Source: Paludisphaera mucosa (GTDB lineage: Bacteria; Planctomycetota; Planctomycetia; Isosphaerales; Isosphaeraceae). From it: DNA of 64,000 bases. The number at the start of each line of letters is the position of its first letter. Positions within the stretch are counted from its first letter, which is position 1. The translations under genes were made by a program, and so were the position numbers. The notes under the pieces were generated by a model. The model searched no databases. It worked only from the letters and a program-made list of their open reading frames with translations, and was not told the origin of the DNA. The DNA lies in NCBI RefSeq assembly GCF_029589435.1, contig NZ_JARRAG010000002.1, positions 744,001-808,000 on the forward strand. Reading direction: 5' to 3'. Of the stretch, positions 27,501 through 34,391 are shown in pieces.

Positions 27501-27682
27501 CCGAGCACCTGGAGCAGGCCATCGCCGGCAATCCCAAGTACGAGACCTGGTTCCGGAACGACCCGTTGTTCGCGCCGGTGCGGATCCAGCTCCAGGCGAT
27601 GCTCGACGCCGGCCGCCGCAAGGGTTCCCGCGGCCCCGCCGAGAAGTCCGACCGCCTACTCGCCGACGCCGCCCGCCGCTGA
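24503..27682 (+). CDS. Serine/threonine protein kinase with TPR-like C-terminal domain
   Basis: 1059 aa. After about 110 helical residues comes a Hanks-type kinase domain: glycine loop LGRGGFARVF (near 134), catalytic Lys in VVVKITTKP (near 157), catalytic loop HGDVKPSNVL (near 282), metal motif LLDFNLAQ (near 300, so DFN replaces DFG) and YMAPERLL. A long acidic insert lies between strands and the catalytic loop. A membrane helix (LTVAAAVAAVAALVGSILVGG, about 476-497) leads to a large, mostly alpha-helical region with TPR-like stretches (LLVYGTCLHKLGRDDEALEQCNRAIDAAPDQAEFVQLRAF). The kinase sits in the cytoplasm and the TPR part would lie outside. The 3' end overlaps the convergent PSP1 gene by 27 bp. 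Confidence 0.9.
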   Translation: MGVTSDGLSSRLAARAGGAAADDPSDAFSAALADLADRWERGEAAPAESYLGRARGWSAERAVELIYREYRLAKSAGMSPSKATYLARFPEYRPALERLLDFDVACPDSLLDGLDDDPLPRVGDAIGPYVLERELGRGGFARVFLSRQADLENRPVVVKITTKPTREPWLLARARHPNIVEILTHAEVDDGALQLIAMPFLGGAALSTVLARRRAGPAAGDAGGRRFLDDLDAVSAPEHQATGAPGSSRANLRAMTDAQAFAWVAARLAEALDHARRRGVAHGDVKPSNVLIAADGTPMLLDFNLAQDWSRAGAADAGGTLAYMAPERLLALAGGDEDRAAAGVDDERAHRADVYSLGMVLLEALTGWSPAREADMARGPRRGAFAEAARRCAATRERSAWVVRRAEAEAGRALPAGLRAILVHCLQADPRTRYGQGLELAEDLDRWRADRPLAFAPEPSRLHAARRWSRRNRRPLTVAAAVAAVAALVGSILVGGGRTLEAQVREQALHLVAQLYDDPGSRAIMHQRPGEPAAARRNPSDTAAAALRALGAYDVLEGGDWRARDRFRGLPAADREDLELWLLEQALRYGRVWARRPDSPDDWKRARAVLDAACGGTWPAPLRELRDRLARQIGDAGAPAAGPAVPPGPAPAWIDAYLRGVAAEVDDEESEGGSDAGARRAAGFYRDLLALRPGSFWGRYRSAVVAFTLSRWAEAEADVAACCLRRPGNAALLLVYGTCLHKLGRDDEALEQCNRAIDAAPDQAEFVQLRAFIRAEGPALDVLKRDIDRYEMLRRALPERFLQEAPEGGDELSTTGRDLPLAPRRADGERPAQDEVGAGELDARAVLASRIREAELPPGRPSRPPTLRERDPRRLALAVAEVGKLLALDPSNLVARVDWMCLAICQHRPLEAERELERVLSDPRLLEYARYAPERLDALHFACTLFAGEKQFTQALRLARKIVDLSLEVGGRAPGRALYTLAMVEGVGAAYNRKWVVHSAEHLEQAIAGNPKYETWFRNDPLFAPVRIQLQAMLDAGRRKGSRGPAEKSDRLLADAARR

Positions 27683-28372
27683 TCCGCCCCCGCCCGCCCG
27701 CCAGGCCGCGACGCCGCACGACGAGCAGCCCGAGCCCGAGGACGTCGCGCACGGGCTCGGGCCGGGCGCGGCCTCGGCCGCGTCGGCGCGGGTGCGCGGG
27801 GCCTTCTTCTTCGAGCACCCGCCGCCGCCGCAGTCGCAGTCGCCGCAGCGGCCCGCGGCGGGCGCGGGCGCGTCCTCGGCCGCGGCGGGCGGGTCGCCCG
27901 GGCTCTCGACGTGGACGTCGAAGTCGCAGGAGACCCGGAAGCGGGCCCGGATCGGCGCCGGGTCCAGCTCGTCGAAGGCCAGGACGTGGAGGACCGTCGA
28001 GAGGTCGAGCAGCGGCTCCACGTCGACCAGTTCCAGGGGCCAGCCCTCCTCCTCGACGATCCGACGGCAGAGGTCGAACCGCGGCCCGCGGAGCCGCCCG
28101 GCCTCGCCGCCGCGCGCGAAGTCGTCGGCGTCGGCCCGCCGCAGGACGCGGAAGGCGCCCACCGAATCCTCGCCCGCCCGGCCGCGGCCGGCGTCGGCCG
28201 TCAGGACCTCGCCCAGCTCGACCCCCCGGCTCGTCCGGATCACCACGGCCTCGCCCCGCCCCGGGGCCGCCAGGCCCGATTCGAGCGTGAACCAGCCGAC
28301 GCGCCCCGCCAGCCCGTAGCGCACCAGGCACTCGGCCGCGCCCACCGTCCCGGCCTCGGCTCCCGCTTCCAT
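27656..28372 (-). CDS. PSP1/RicT (YaaT)-like protein with Cys-rich tail
   Basis: 238 aa. The first 130 residues match the PSP1 C-terminal domain found in RicT/YaaT: VRYGLAGRVGWFTLESGLAAPGRGEAVVIRTSRGVELGEVL, a middle LCRRIVEEEGWPLELVDVEPLLDLSTVLHVLAFDELD, then RVSCDFDVHVESPGD. Known RicT works with RicA and RicF as an iron-sulfur-containing complex that guides RNase Y. Here the family-typical core is followed by a tail with a cysteine cluster (CGDCDCGGGGC, about residues 175-185) and a second one (GCSSCG, near 220), separated by Ala/Pro-rich sequence. These look like metal- or cluster-binding sites. It is divergent from a metal P-type ATPase gene. Confidence 0.8.
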   Translation of the reverse strand: MEAGAEAGTVGAAECLVRYGLAGRVGWFTLESGLAAPGRGEAVVIRTSRGVELGEVLTADAGRGRAGEDSVGAFRVLRRADADDFARGGEAGRLRGPRFDLCRRIVEEEGWPLELVDVEPLLDLSTVLHVLAFDELDPAPIRARFRVSCDFDVHVESPGDPPAAAEDAPAPAAGRCGDCDCGGGGCSKKKAPRTRADAAEAAPGPSPCATSSGSGCSSCGVAAWRAGGGGSAAGGVGE

Positions 28373-28436
28373 GTGTCGCCCCCCACCCGGACCGGATCGA
28401 ACCGGACGCCCCGCCTGTTCCCCTTACCGATGCGGG

Positions 28437-28442
28437 ATTATA
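28437..28442 (-). promoter_or_regulatory. Perfect -10 box for the PSP1 gene
   Basis: TATAAT on the minus strand, 65 bp upstream of the PSP1 start. No good -35 hexamer stands at 16-18 bp, so the call rests on the -10 and the AT-rich context in a divergent gap. Confidence 0.4.
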
Positions 28443-28517
28443 CCGTATCATGGGGAATATCGCCGCATCCGGCCGGGTCGGGGGGCGAGGTCCGGTGAAG
28501 CCGACGAGGTGGGGCCG

Positions 28518-30692
28518 ATGAGTCGAGCGCGGTGCACGTTCCACGTCCGGGGTCTCGACTGCGAGCATGAGGTCGCGCTGCTCCGAGCCGCCTTGAAGGA
28601 CGCGCCGGGGATCGAAGGCCTGGGCTTCGACCTGATCAACGGCCTGATGACCGTAGACTACGACGACCAGCGGGTCGACCCCGCGCGGCTGGCGGGCCAG
28701 GTGACCGCGCGCAGCGGCCTGGAGACCGTCCCGGTCGGCGCGCCCGAGGCCGAGGCCCCCCCCCCGTGGTGGTCGCGGCGGGGGCTGCAGGCGTCGACCG
28801 CGGCGTCGGGCCTGGCGCTCGCCGCGGGCATGCTGCTGCACTATTTCGGCGCGAAGGCGGGGCTTTCCGACGGCGCCGCCGAGCGGGCGTCGACGGCCTC
28901 CTGCGCCCTGGCGATCGCCGCCGGGGGCGTCTGGCTCTTCCCGCGCGCCTGGCGGTCGCTGCGCGGGCTCCGGCTCGACATCGACGTCCTGATGACGCTG
29001 GCGATCTTCGGGGCCGTGGCGCTCGGCCAGTGGGACGAGGCGGCGACCGTGGCCTTCCTCTTCGGCGTCTCGGAATCGCTCGAGGCCCTGAGCGTCGCCC
29101 GCGCCCGCCGCGCCATCCGCCGGCTGCTGGAGGTCGCGCCGCCGACCGCCGAGCGGATCGTCGCCGCCGGCGTCGAGACGATCGCCGTCGACCGGATCGA
29201 CGGCGGCGACCGGATCTTGGTCCGCTCGGGCGACCAGATCCCCATCGACGGCGTCATCCTCAAGGGCCGTTCGGGGGTCGACCAGAAGGCGATCACCGGC
29301 GAGTCGACGCCCGTCGAGCGCGGGCCCGGCGACCCGGTCTACGCCGGCACGGTCAACGGCGAGGGGACGATCGAGATCGAGGCCTCGGGCCCGATCGGCG
29401 AGGCCCTCATCAGCCGGATCGTCGACCAGGTCCGCGCGGCGCAGGCCGGGCGGGCGCCGGTGGAGCGGCGGATCTCGCAGTTCGCCCGCTGGTACACGCC
29501 CCTGGTCGTGGTCATCGCCCTGCTGACCGCCCTGCTCCCGCCGGCGTACGCCTGGGCGGCGGGGGGGCCGGTGTGGGCCACCTTCCTCGCCTGGTTCGCC
29601 AAGGCGCTCGTGGTCCTGGTGATCGCCTGCCCCTGCGCCCTGGTGATCGCCACGCCCGTGGCGGTGGTCAGCGGCCTGGCCGCCGCGGCGCGGCGCGGGG
29701 TGCTGATCAAGGGGGGCGAGTTCCTGGAGGCGGTGGGCCGGCTCCGCGCCCTGGCGTTCGACAAGACCGGGACCCTGACCCTGGGCCGGCCCGACGTCGT
29801 CGAGGTCTTCGCCTCGGGACAGGGGGACCAGGCCGACGTCCTGCGGATCGCCGCGGCGCTGGGGGACCGGGGCGGGCACGTCCTGGGCAAGGCGATCGCG
29901 CGGCACGCCCGCGACCTGCGGATCGACGTGCCCCGCGCCGACGACTACACGGCGATCCCCGGCAAGGGGGCGCAGGGCCGGATCGACGCCGTGGAGTACC
30001 ACCTGGGGAGCCACCGCTACATCGACGAGGCGGGGCTCTGCCGCCCCGAGTTCCACGCCGAGATGGGCGAGGCCGAGGGCCGGCCCGGGACCGAGGTCGC
30101 CGTGACCGCCGCGACCGGCCCGCTGGGCTGGATCCGCCTGGCCGACCGCCCCCGCCCCGAGGCCGCCGCCGTCGTGGCCGAGCTGCACGCCCTGGGCCTG
30201 CGGACCGTCATGCTCACCGGCGACAACCCCCGCGCCGCCGCCGCCATGGCCCGCGAGCTGGGCGTCGGCGACCAGCGCTCCGAGCTGCTGCCGGCCGACA
30301 AGGTCCTCGCCATCGACGAGTACACGGCCGCGCACGGCCCGACCGGCATGGTCGGCGACGGCGTCAACGACGCCCCGGCCCTGGCCGCCGCCCGCGTCAG
30401 CATCGCGCTGGGGGGCGTCTCCAGCGGCGCCGCCCTGGAGACGGCCGACGTCGTCCTGATGGCCGACGACCTCCGCCAGCTCCCCTGGCTCGTCCGCCAC
30501 GGCCGCGCCACGCTGCGGATGATCCACCAGAACATCGCCCTGGCCATCGGCGTCAAGGCCGTCGTCCTGGTCCTGGCCCTGTTCGGGATCGCCAACATGT
30601 GGATGGCCATCCTCGCCGACGTCGGCACCACGCTCCTCGTCGTCGCCAACGCCCTGCGCCTCCTCCGCGCCGGCGACCCGGCGACCCGCTGA
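28518..30692 (+). CDS. Heavy-metal translocating P-type ATPase (P1B)
   Basis: 724-aa inner-membrane pump. An N-terminal HMA-like domain (residues 4-70) has only one cysteine in the metal loop, GLDCEHEV (Cys15), instead of CxxC. About eight membrane helices follow, with the actuator motif TGES (near 260), ion motif CPC (VIACPCALVIATP, near 370), phosphorylation site DKTGT (near 414) and hinge GDGVNDAPALAAA (near 613). CPC with an acid-containing HMA loop points to Zn/Cd/Co-type (ZntA/CadA-like) export rather than copper, but this is inference. The start at 28518 follows GAGGTGGGG. Confidence 0.92.
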   Translation: MSRARCTFHVRGLDCEHEVALLRAALKDAPGIEGLGFDLINGLMTVDYDDQRVDPARLAGQVTARSGLETVPVGAPEAEAPPPWWSRRGLQASTAASGLALAAGMLLHYFGAKAGLSDGAAERASTASCALAIAAGGVWLFPRAWRSLRGLRLDIDVLMTLAIFGAVALGQWDEAATVAFLFGVSESLEALSVARARRAIRRLLEVAPPTAERIVAAGVETIAVDRIDGGDRILVRSGDQIPIDGVILKGRSGVDQKAITGESTPVERGPGDPVYAGTVNGEGTIEIEASGPIGEALISRIVDQVRAAQAGRAPVERRISQFARWYTPLVVVIALLTALLPPAYAWAAGGPVWATFLAWFAKALVVLVIACPCALVIATPVAVVSGLAAAARRGVLIKGGEFLEAVGRLRALAFDKTGTLTLGRPDVVEVFASGQGDQADVLRIAAALGDRGGHVLGKAIARHARDLRIDVPRADDYTAIPGKGAQGRIDAVEYHLGSHRYIDEAGLCRPEFHAEMGEAEGRPGTEVAVTAATGPLGWIRLADRPRPEAAAVVAELHALGLRTVMLTGDNPRAAAAMARELGVGDQRSELLPADKVLAIDEYTAAHGPTGMVGDGVNDAPALAAARVSIALGGVSSGAALETADVVLMADDLRQLPWLVRHGRATLRMIHQNIALAIGVKAVVLVLALFGIANMWMAILADVGTTLLVVANALRLLRAGDPATR

Positions 30693-30822
30693 GGCCGAGT
30701 CCCGGGCCGCCGCGCCATTTCCGAATTCAACCCTTGCAATCGATTCGGAACGCCGCTAGCCTCACACGGCGGCACTTCCTCAAACCGATTCGATCTTATG
30801 TGACATCACGGGGTGGAATTCC

Positions 30823-31503
30823 ATGCGCCGGATCTTGCTTCTCTGTGCGCTCGCGACCCTGGCGTCGCCCGCGCTCGTCCGGGCCGAGCCGCTGATCTTC
30901 ACGTCGCACATCATCGCCGACTTCGAGTTCTCGCTGGTGGCGGGCACGCCGTTCAATCCGAGGCCGTTCGACTCGCCGCCCATCCCCTTCCAGGCGGTCG
31001 GCGACCTGACGTTCGAGCTGGCGGCGTCGCTCAACGACCCGGGGGCGACCACGGTGCCGTTCGTGAACGCGACGGGCGTGCTGCAGGGCGTTTACCCGAT
31101 GATCTACGGGCCGTTCACGATCAGCCCCAACGTCGCGTTCATCGGCGGCGAGCTGACCAACATCGTCCGCGACGGCGGGGGCGAGGTGGTCTCGGCGGAC
31201 GTCACGGGCCTCTCGATGGAGTGGGAGCTGGTCGGCCCCAACTACGGCAGGCTCTACGGCCGGGCCCCGCTCGTCTTCGACGGCCAGGGCCTCTCGATCC
31301 CGTTCGCGGTCGGGAACGTCCTCGCGGGCCCCATCCCCTTCAACGTGTACGCCGACGACGGCGACCGCGACCCGAGCAACGACATCCTCGTCGCCATCGG
31401 CAGCAACCGGACCCTGACCGTGGTCCCGGAGCCGCACTCCGCCGCGCTGCTCGCCGTGGGCGCCGCCGGCCTGCTGGCCGCCGCGGCCCGCCGCCGGGCC
31501 TGA
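30823..31503 (+). CDS. PEP-CTERM sorting domain protein
   Basis: 226 aa with a signal peptide (MRRILLLCALATLASPALVRAEP) and a C-terminal sorting signal: VPEPHSAALLAVGAAGLLAAAARRRA, that is PEP, a hydrophobic helix and an Arg cluster. Such proteins are normally cut and anchored by an exosortase; none is encoded in the window. The mature region is beta-rich (FTSHIIADFEFSLVAGTPF) with no enzyme motif and contains an Asp-rich stretch (YADDGDRDPSNDI) that might bind calcium. It is probably a surface or extracellular-matrix component. A hairpin terminator follows at 31519. Confidence 0.85.
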   Translation: MRRILLLCALATLASPALVRAEPLIFTSHIIADFEFSLVAGTPFNPRPFDSPPIPFQAVGDLTFELAASLNDPGATTVPFVNATGVLQGVYPMIYGPFTISPNVAFIGGELTNIVRDGGGEVVSADVTGLSMEWELVGPNYGRLYGRAPLVFDGQGLSIPFAVGNVLAGPIPFNVYADDGDRDPSNDILVAIGSNRTLTVVPEPHSAALLAVGAAGLLAAAARRRA

Positions 31504-31518
31504 CGATCCGAGGCCGCC

Positions 31519-31564
31519 GCCCCGCCTCCCGTCCGGAAGAAGCGCCGCGACGGGAGGGCGGGGC
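31519..31564. terminator. Bidirectional hairpin between convergent genes
   Basis: Left arm 31519-31533 (GCCCCGCCTCCCGTC) pairs with 31549-31564 with one bulged G. It fills the gap between the PEP-CTERM stop and the DUF4432 stop. There is no T-run, so it may work with Rho or as an mRNA end stabiliser. Confidence 0.6.
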
Positions 31565-32737
31565 TCAGCCCTCGGCCGCGAAGGGCTCGCAGGGCCCGGG
31601 GTGGACGACGGGCTCGCCCTGGGCCTGGATGCGGGCGATCTCGGCCTCGACGCGGGCGACGGCGTCGCGGCCGGCGACGATTTCGAGGGTCGTCTCGGTG
31701 ACGTGACGGCCGCCGACGGGGAGCGACGTCACGCGGCCGCGGGCCTTCTCGAACGGGCGGGGGTTGGGGAAGTTCACGCCCGGCTCCAGGCCGGTGACGT
31801 AGCCGTCGCGCAGGCCGCCGGTGTTCTTCCAGAGGCTGAAGCACGGCAGGCCGTCGACCCCGTAGCGGAGCACCACGGCCTTGTCGCCGCCGCGGTTGCG
31901 GAGCATCGCGGCCGTGCGGCCCCCCTCGGCGTGCAGGTCGCAGAAGTAGACCTGCTCGACGAACCCGGGCTCGGGCGGCCCGTAGGCGTCGTAGGCCGCC
32001 AGGCCCGCGACGGCGCGGGGGTTGCGGGGGACGACCGTCTTCAACGGCGCGACGAACCGCGAGCCCTCCTCCAGGTGGGGCGGGCCGAAGTTCCAGTGGT
32101 AGAGGACCTGCATCTCGACCGCCTGGTCCTTCACGTTCGCGAACTCGTCGCGGACCGTCACCGCGTTCGAGCCCGGCGTCGTCGTGTAGGTCGTCGCCAG
32201 CTCGACGCCGCCGCCGAACAGGAACGACTCGGAGACGCGGCCCTCGACCGTGATCGCGTACGGCGGCTCCAGGTCGACGTGCACGGCGACGTACCAGGCC
32301 GGGATGTTGCCGATCCGGCCGTGCAGGGGATAGGCCGCGTCGCCCTCGCGGTAGGGCGCGCCGTTGTTCATCAGGCCGCACCGCACCATCAGCTCGTCGA
32401 AGCCTTCGAGCCAGCCGATCCCGCCCAGGTCGTGGGGCTGGACGAACGCCGGGTGGACCGGGCCGTCGCGGGTCGGCGAGTCCCAGCCCGCGCGGTCGCC
32501 GCCGCAGGCCGCCTTCCACAGGCCCATGCCCCGCGTCGGCACGATCTGGAACGCCAGCGCGCCGTTGTCGACCCGGATCAGGTCCACGCCGTCGCGACGC
32601 CCGCCCCGGAGCCGGCGCTTGGTCACGCCGCATCCCCCCAAAGCCGGCGGCCCCAGGTCCGCGCCGTCGAGCGTGAAATCCTCGACCCACACGTCATGGC
32701 TTGCATCGATCAGCACGAAGCTCCGCCGTTCGCTCAT
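31565..32737 (-). CDS. DUF4432 family (aldose 1-epimerase-like) protein
   Basis: 390 aa, no signal peptide. The sequence shows the galactose-mutarotase-like beta-supersandwich of DUF4432: RVDNGALAFQIVPTRGMGLWKA, WLEGFDELMVRCGLMNNGAPY, YPLHGRIGNIPAWYVAV, VLYHWNFGPPHLEEGSRFVAP, and GLPCFSLWKNTGGLRDGYVTGLEPGVNFPNPRPFEK near the end, with conserved His and Glu positions for sugar binding. Family members probably act on the anomeric carbon of a sugar or sugar acid. The gene is alone and faces the PEP-CTERM gene. The start at 32737 is the first in-frame ATG. Confidence 0.85.
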   Translation of the reverse strand: MSERRSFVLIDASHDVWVEDFTLDGADLGPPALGGCGVTKRRLRGGRRDGVDLIRVDNGALAFQIVPTRGMGLWKAACGGDRAGWDSPTRDGPVHPAFVQPHDLGGIGWLEGFDELMVRCGLMNNGAPYREGDAAYPLHGRIGNIPAWYVAVHVDLEPPYAITVEGRVSESFLFGGGVELATTYTTTPGSNAVTVRDEFANVKDQAVEMQVLYHWNFGPPHLEEGSRFVAPLKTVVPRNPRAVAGLAAYDAYGPPEPGFVEQVYFCDLHAEGGRTAAMLRNRGGDKAVVLRYGVDGLPCFSLWKNTGGLRDGYVTGLEPGVNFPNPRPFEKARGRVTSLPVGGRHVTETTLEIVAGRDAVARVEAEIARIQAQGEPVVHPGPCEPFAAEG

Positions 32738-32976
32738 CGCCCCACCGTTTCGTATCTCGCCCCGCCGATCGACCCGAGACGACCCCCCCGGGCCCGATCG
32801 ACGGAACTTCGCATCAATATCTGATCGTTCGGCGCACGTTTCGCGAGAGTGTTTCAGCGAAAGTCAAGCGTAGTCCGCGATCAGGGCCGACGCCAGTACC
32901 CGACGGCCCCGCGAACGGCCCTATTCAAGTCGATCCTCCGCGGCCCGCCGGCTGCGGTCGCCATGGAGCTACACCG

Positions 32977-33732
32977 ATGAATCGCACGCGCACCTCGACC
33001 CTGAAGCGACGCCTCGTCCTCGAGACCCTCGAGACCCGCCTCACCCCGGCCGTGATGAACCCCCTGGCCGCCTTCGGGACCGCCCTGAGGGCCGGCACGA
33101 TCGCCACCGACGCCGCCGCGACCGCCGCGAACACGGCGGCGACCACGACGACCGACGCGACCGGGACCACGACCACGCCGGCCTCGTCGTTCGACGGCTC
33201 GCTCGCCTTCCTCCAGCGGCCCTTCCTGAGGGCGGGCGCGACCGCCACGTCGACGGGCGCGACCGGGACCGGCACGGTCGGCGGCACGACCACGACCACC
33301 ACCGGGACGGGGACGGTCACCACGACCACGCCGGCCTCGTCGTTCGACGGCTCGCTCGCCTTCCTCCAGCGGCCCTTCCTGAGGGCGGGTGCCGCGACGG
33401 CCACCCCGACCGGCAACACCACGGGCGCCGCGACCGGGCTCGGCTCCGGCGTCACCACGCCGTCGACGATCAATCGCTTCCAGTCCACGTTCCTGCGCGC
33501 CGGGACCAACGGCGGCGCGGTGGTCGCCAGCCCCGGCACCACGACGGGCAACACCACCACGATCGGCGGATCGGGCTCCGGCGGCGTGACGACGCCCGGC
33601 GTGACCGTGCCCAGCTCGACCTCGCGGTTCAGCACCAACTTCCTGCGGGCGGGCTCCGGGACCCTCACGACGCCCGGCGTGACGGTCCCCTCGGTGACCA
33701 CGAATCCGACGTCGACGGGTTCTTTTTTCTGA
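32977..33732 (+). CDS. Secreted repeat protein with planctomycete LEPR-type leader
   Basis: 251 aa starting at the ATG at 32977. It begins NRTRTSTLKRRLVLETLETRLTPA, the leader found on large planctomycete surface proteins, though here no true hydrophobic core is obvious. The rest is low complexity: Thr/Gly/Ala-rich linkers joining five copies of a short motif ending in LRAG (AAFGTALRAG, LAFLQRPFLRAG twice, RFQSTFLRAG, RFSTNFLRAG). Two copies are identical at DNA level over 71 bp. No enzyme domain. The Thr-rich linkers could be glycosylated. It ends with TSTGSFF and is followed 83 bp later by a small gene on the same strand. Confidence 0.75.
   Translation: MNRTRTSTLKRRLVLETLETRLTPAVMNPLAAFGTALRAGTIATDAAATAANTAATTTTDATGTTTTPASSFDGSLAFLQRPFLRAGATATSTGATGTGTVGGTTTTTTGTGTVTTTTPASSFDGSLAFLQRPFLRAGAATATPTGNTTGAATGLGSGVTTPSTINRFQSTFLRAGTNGGAVVASPGTTTGNTTTIGGSGSGGVTTPGVTVPSSTSRFSTNFLRAGSGTLTTPGVTVPSVTTNPTSTGSFF
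33166..33389 (+). repeat. 71-bp exact direct repeat, period 153 bp
   Basis: Bases 33166-33236 and 33319-33389 are identical. They encode the same 23-residue segment inside the LEPR-type protein; the period is a multiple of three, so copy number changes keep the frame. Confidence 0.9.
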
Positions 33733-33815
33733 GGGGGGGACGTAGTGTAGGAGTCGCCCCGCCGACGCCCGACGCGTCGGCGGCCCCGACGCCCTCCCCC
33801 GAGACGACGGACGCC

Positions 33816-34166
33816 ATGACGACTCCGACCGACCCGGCCTCCGCGGCCGCCGCGACGACCCTCCCCGCGAACGTCGGCCGCGTGCTGGACGTCGTCTACC
33901 AGTTCCACACCGGCGCCTCGACCGTCGCGCCGCCGTCTTATATCAAGATCGTCGACGGGGCCGTGAGCGTGATGATCAGCGGGACCGTCGACGGCGACTT
34001 CGCCGCGCTCGTCGACTCGCTCCGCAACCTCGGCATGCAGATCAACGCGACCGACGCGACGATCCTGGCCGTCACCGGCCTGCTGCCCATCGACCAGCTG
34101 CCGACCGCATCCCAGATCCCGCAGGTGCGCAGCATCACCGCCGGCGACTCCCCCTTCCTGAGGTGA
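33816..34166 (+). CDS. Small protein of unknown function downstream of the LEPR protein
   Basis: 116 aa. No signal peptide or membrane helix. The pattern SVMISGTVDGDFAALVDSLRNLGMQINATDATILAVTGLLPIDQLPTASQIPQVRSITAG resembles the small alpha/beta domain found in front of planctomycete subtilisin-like and surface proteins, similar in plan to inhibitor I9/propeptide domains (inference from pattern only). The last residues, DSPFLR, echo the PFLRAG motif repeated in the protein encoded just upstream, which suggests a common origin or a shared partner. A start ATG at 33816 is reasonable but has no strong ribosome binding site. Confidence 0.65.
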   Translation: MTTPTDPASAAAATTLPANVGRVLDVVYQFHTGASTVAPPSYIKIVDGAVSVMISGTVDGDFAALVDSLRNLGMQINATDATILAVTGLLPIDQLPTASQIPQVRSITAGDSPFLR

Positions 34167-34391
34167 GACGCGGGCCGATCCGCCCCCCCGACACCCCTAT
34201 CGACCCGGCGCGACCCGCGAGGCCGCGACCGGGTCGCTTCGTTTTCCCCGCTTTTTCGCTTTGCAGGGGGCTCGACCCTGGACCTGCGCCCATGCGGGTA
34301 CTATTACTGACAGGACCCAGCGATCGTCGCGTCCCGTCCCCGAGTCCCCCGGGACAGGCCGGTCGCGCACCCGCTTGCAGCGAGAACGACC

